This document shows, piece by piece, positions 63,383-64,000 of a stretch of 64,000 nt of DNA (position 1 is the stretch's first letter; every line of letters begins with the position of its first letter). The DNA is from Streptomyces sp. 2114.4. GTDB taxonomy: Bacteria; Actinomycetota; Actinomycetes; Streptomycetales; Streptomycetaceae. Made by a program: the position numbers and the translations under genes. The notes beneath the pieces were generated by a model. That model did no database searches and had not been told where the DNA came from. It was given only the letters and a program-made list of their open reading frames with translations. The stretch is from contig NZ_FYEY01000001.1 of NCBI RefSeq assembly GCF_900187385.1, positions 62,001 through 126,000 on the forward strand, written 5' to 3'.

Positions 63383-63895
63383 GTGAGAGCGGTTCGGAGG
63401 TCCGGGGGCGGCGGAATTCTGAGAATCCGACCGACACCGCGGTGGGTCGTTCCCCTGTTCACGGCGCTTGGGGTAGCGCTGGTCCCCTGGACGCTGTATC
63501 TGGCGTTCACGTTGCCCCGGCGAGCCACCTTGTCTTCGTACGACGCACCGTGGGTGGGATTCGACATCGGCCTGGCCGCCGTCATTCTGCTGACGGCGGT
63601 GCTCGCCCACCGACGGCACCGCCAGGTGAACCTTGCGGCCGTAGCGGTGACCACCATGCTCGTGGTCGATGCCTGGTTCGACGTGATGACCACGCCCCGG
63701 GAGGAGGCGGGCGGCATTCTCGTCGCATTGGCCACCGCCTGCCTCATCGAACTTCCTCTCGCGGTCCTGTCGTTGTGGATCGCGTTGACCGCCGGCGACC
63801 TGACCGGCACCGCACAGCCGCACCTGCGCCCGCCCGGCCCGGAAGACCGTGCCCACCGGGATCCCCCCTCGGATTCGCCGGATCGGACGGATTGA
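63383..63895 (+). CDS. small membrane protein of unknown function
   Basis: 170 aa with four predicted membrane helices: WVVPLFTALGVALVPWTLYL, FDIGLAAVILLTAVLAH, VNLAAVAVTTMLVVDAWFDV, and ILVALATACLIELPLAVLSL. The N-terminus is short and basic; the C-terminal 30 residues are polar and Pro/Asp-rich, inside the cell if topology follows charge. The W-F-D-V in helix 3 and acidic helix 4 are notable. Similar four-helix proteins of unknown role occur in Streptomyces. The GTG at 63383 (VRAVRRSGG) is preceded by GCACAG, a weak ribosome site, so the start is uncertain. The last 105 bases of the window hold nothing supported. Confidence 0.75.
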   Translation: MRAVRRSGGGGILRIRPTPRWVVPLFTALGVALVPWTLYLAFTLPRRATLSSYDAPWVGFDIGLAAVILLTAVLAHRRHRQVNLAAVAVTTMLVVDAWFDVMTTPREEAGGILVALATACLIELPLAVLSLWIALTAGDLTGTAQPHLRPPGPEDRAHRDPPSDSPDRTD

Positions 63896-64000
63896 AGCCA
63901 ACGGTGTCAGGCCGGTCGCTGTCTGCCGGTTCGCCCGGACGCCTGCAGCCATCCGAGGCGGGTGTGCTCTCGCCGGTGTACGCACGGGCATGCAGAGGGA

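Noticed and set aside
1..64000. tRNA, rRNA or riboswitch genes
   Set aside because: No cloverleaf, rRNA core sequences or conserved riboswitch motifs were recognised by eye; a covariance-model search would be needed to exclude small RNAs.

Overview
The window looks like an accessory part of a high-GC actinomycete chromosome, most likely a Streptomyces. The reasons are uniformly GC-rich codons, many GTG starts, the Hsp20/DUF2267 group, a SpoIIE-type phosphatase with a fused ATPase, a rifamycin-inactivation gene with its dedicated upstream element, and large NRPS-type enzymes. No rRNA, tRNA or CRISPR array was seen.

Region 1 (1-6.1 kb) holds stress and redox genes: a cut SDR oxidoreductase, an IS5-type transposase remnant, a carbon-nitrogen hydrolase, an Hsp18-type regulator divergent from hsp20, two DUF2267 genes, a second SDR and a beta-carbonic anhydrase. 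Region 2 (6.8-12.4 kb) has an unidentified protein with three Cys-x-His...His-Pro repeats, and a carboxylic acid reductase (A-PCP-R) under a FadR-type GntR regulator with a coupled 35-codon ORF between them. Region 3 (13.1-17 kb) is debris (sigma factor, DUF6790-like, plasmid-stabilisation-like and IS5 pieces), a single-repeat relative of the region 2 protein, and a deacetylase/NmrA pair divergent from an HxlR regulator. Region 4 (17-24.3 kb) is a two-protein NRPS: PCP-A (valine-like code) and C-A-PCP-R (proline-like code), with a coupled 57-aa ORF after it and gene fragments before it. The logic resembles pyrrolobenzodiazepine or pyrazinone synthetases: two residues, then reductive release as an aldehyde.

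Region 5 (24.4-33.4 kb) has a lipoprotein, an SRPBCC protein, a Nudix hydrolase, an IPT/TIG protein, an APC permease, a flavin monooxygenase, and an alpha/beta hydrolase divergent from a WYL regulator. Region 6 (33.4-36.4 kb) is rph, rifampin phosphotransferase, preceded by a rifamycin-associated element (RAE) and followed by a strong terminator. Region 7 (36.5-47.2 kb) has a hydrolase, a maleate-isomerase-like protein, a methyltransferase, a Cache-PAS-GAF-SpoIIE-ATPase sensor, an orphan solute-binding lipoprotein, a STAS protein, and a double-Lrp regulator divergent from a flavin hydroxylase. Region 8 (47.2-64 kb) has large unidentified proteins, a Tat-exported GH35 beta-galactosidase, a TIGR00027-type methyltransferase bracketed by inverted repeats, an SRAP peptidase, DUF1963-like and DUF4419 proteins, a VOC protein, an ABM monooxygenase, and an ABC exporter pair with a degenerate ATPase.

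A data-quality point affects several calls. At least six reading-frame breaks (in the deacetylase, the PCP-A NRPS and four times in the IPT/TIG gene) are each repaired by adding one C or G to an existing C/G run. This points to systematic homopolymer undercalling in the assembly rather than decay, so those genes are probably intact. By contrast, the IS5, sigma, aldo/keto reductase and TOPRIM pieces are truncated fragments.
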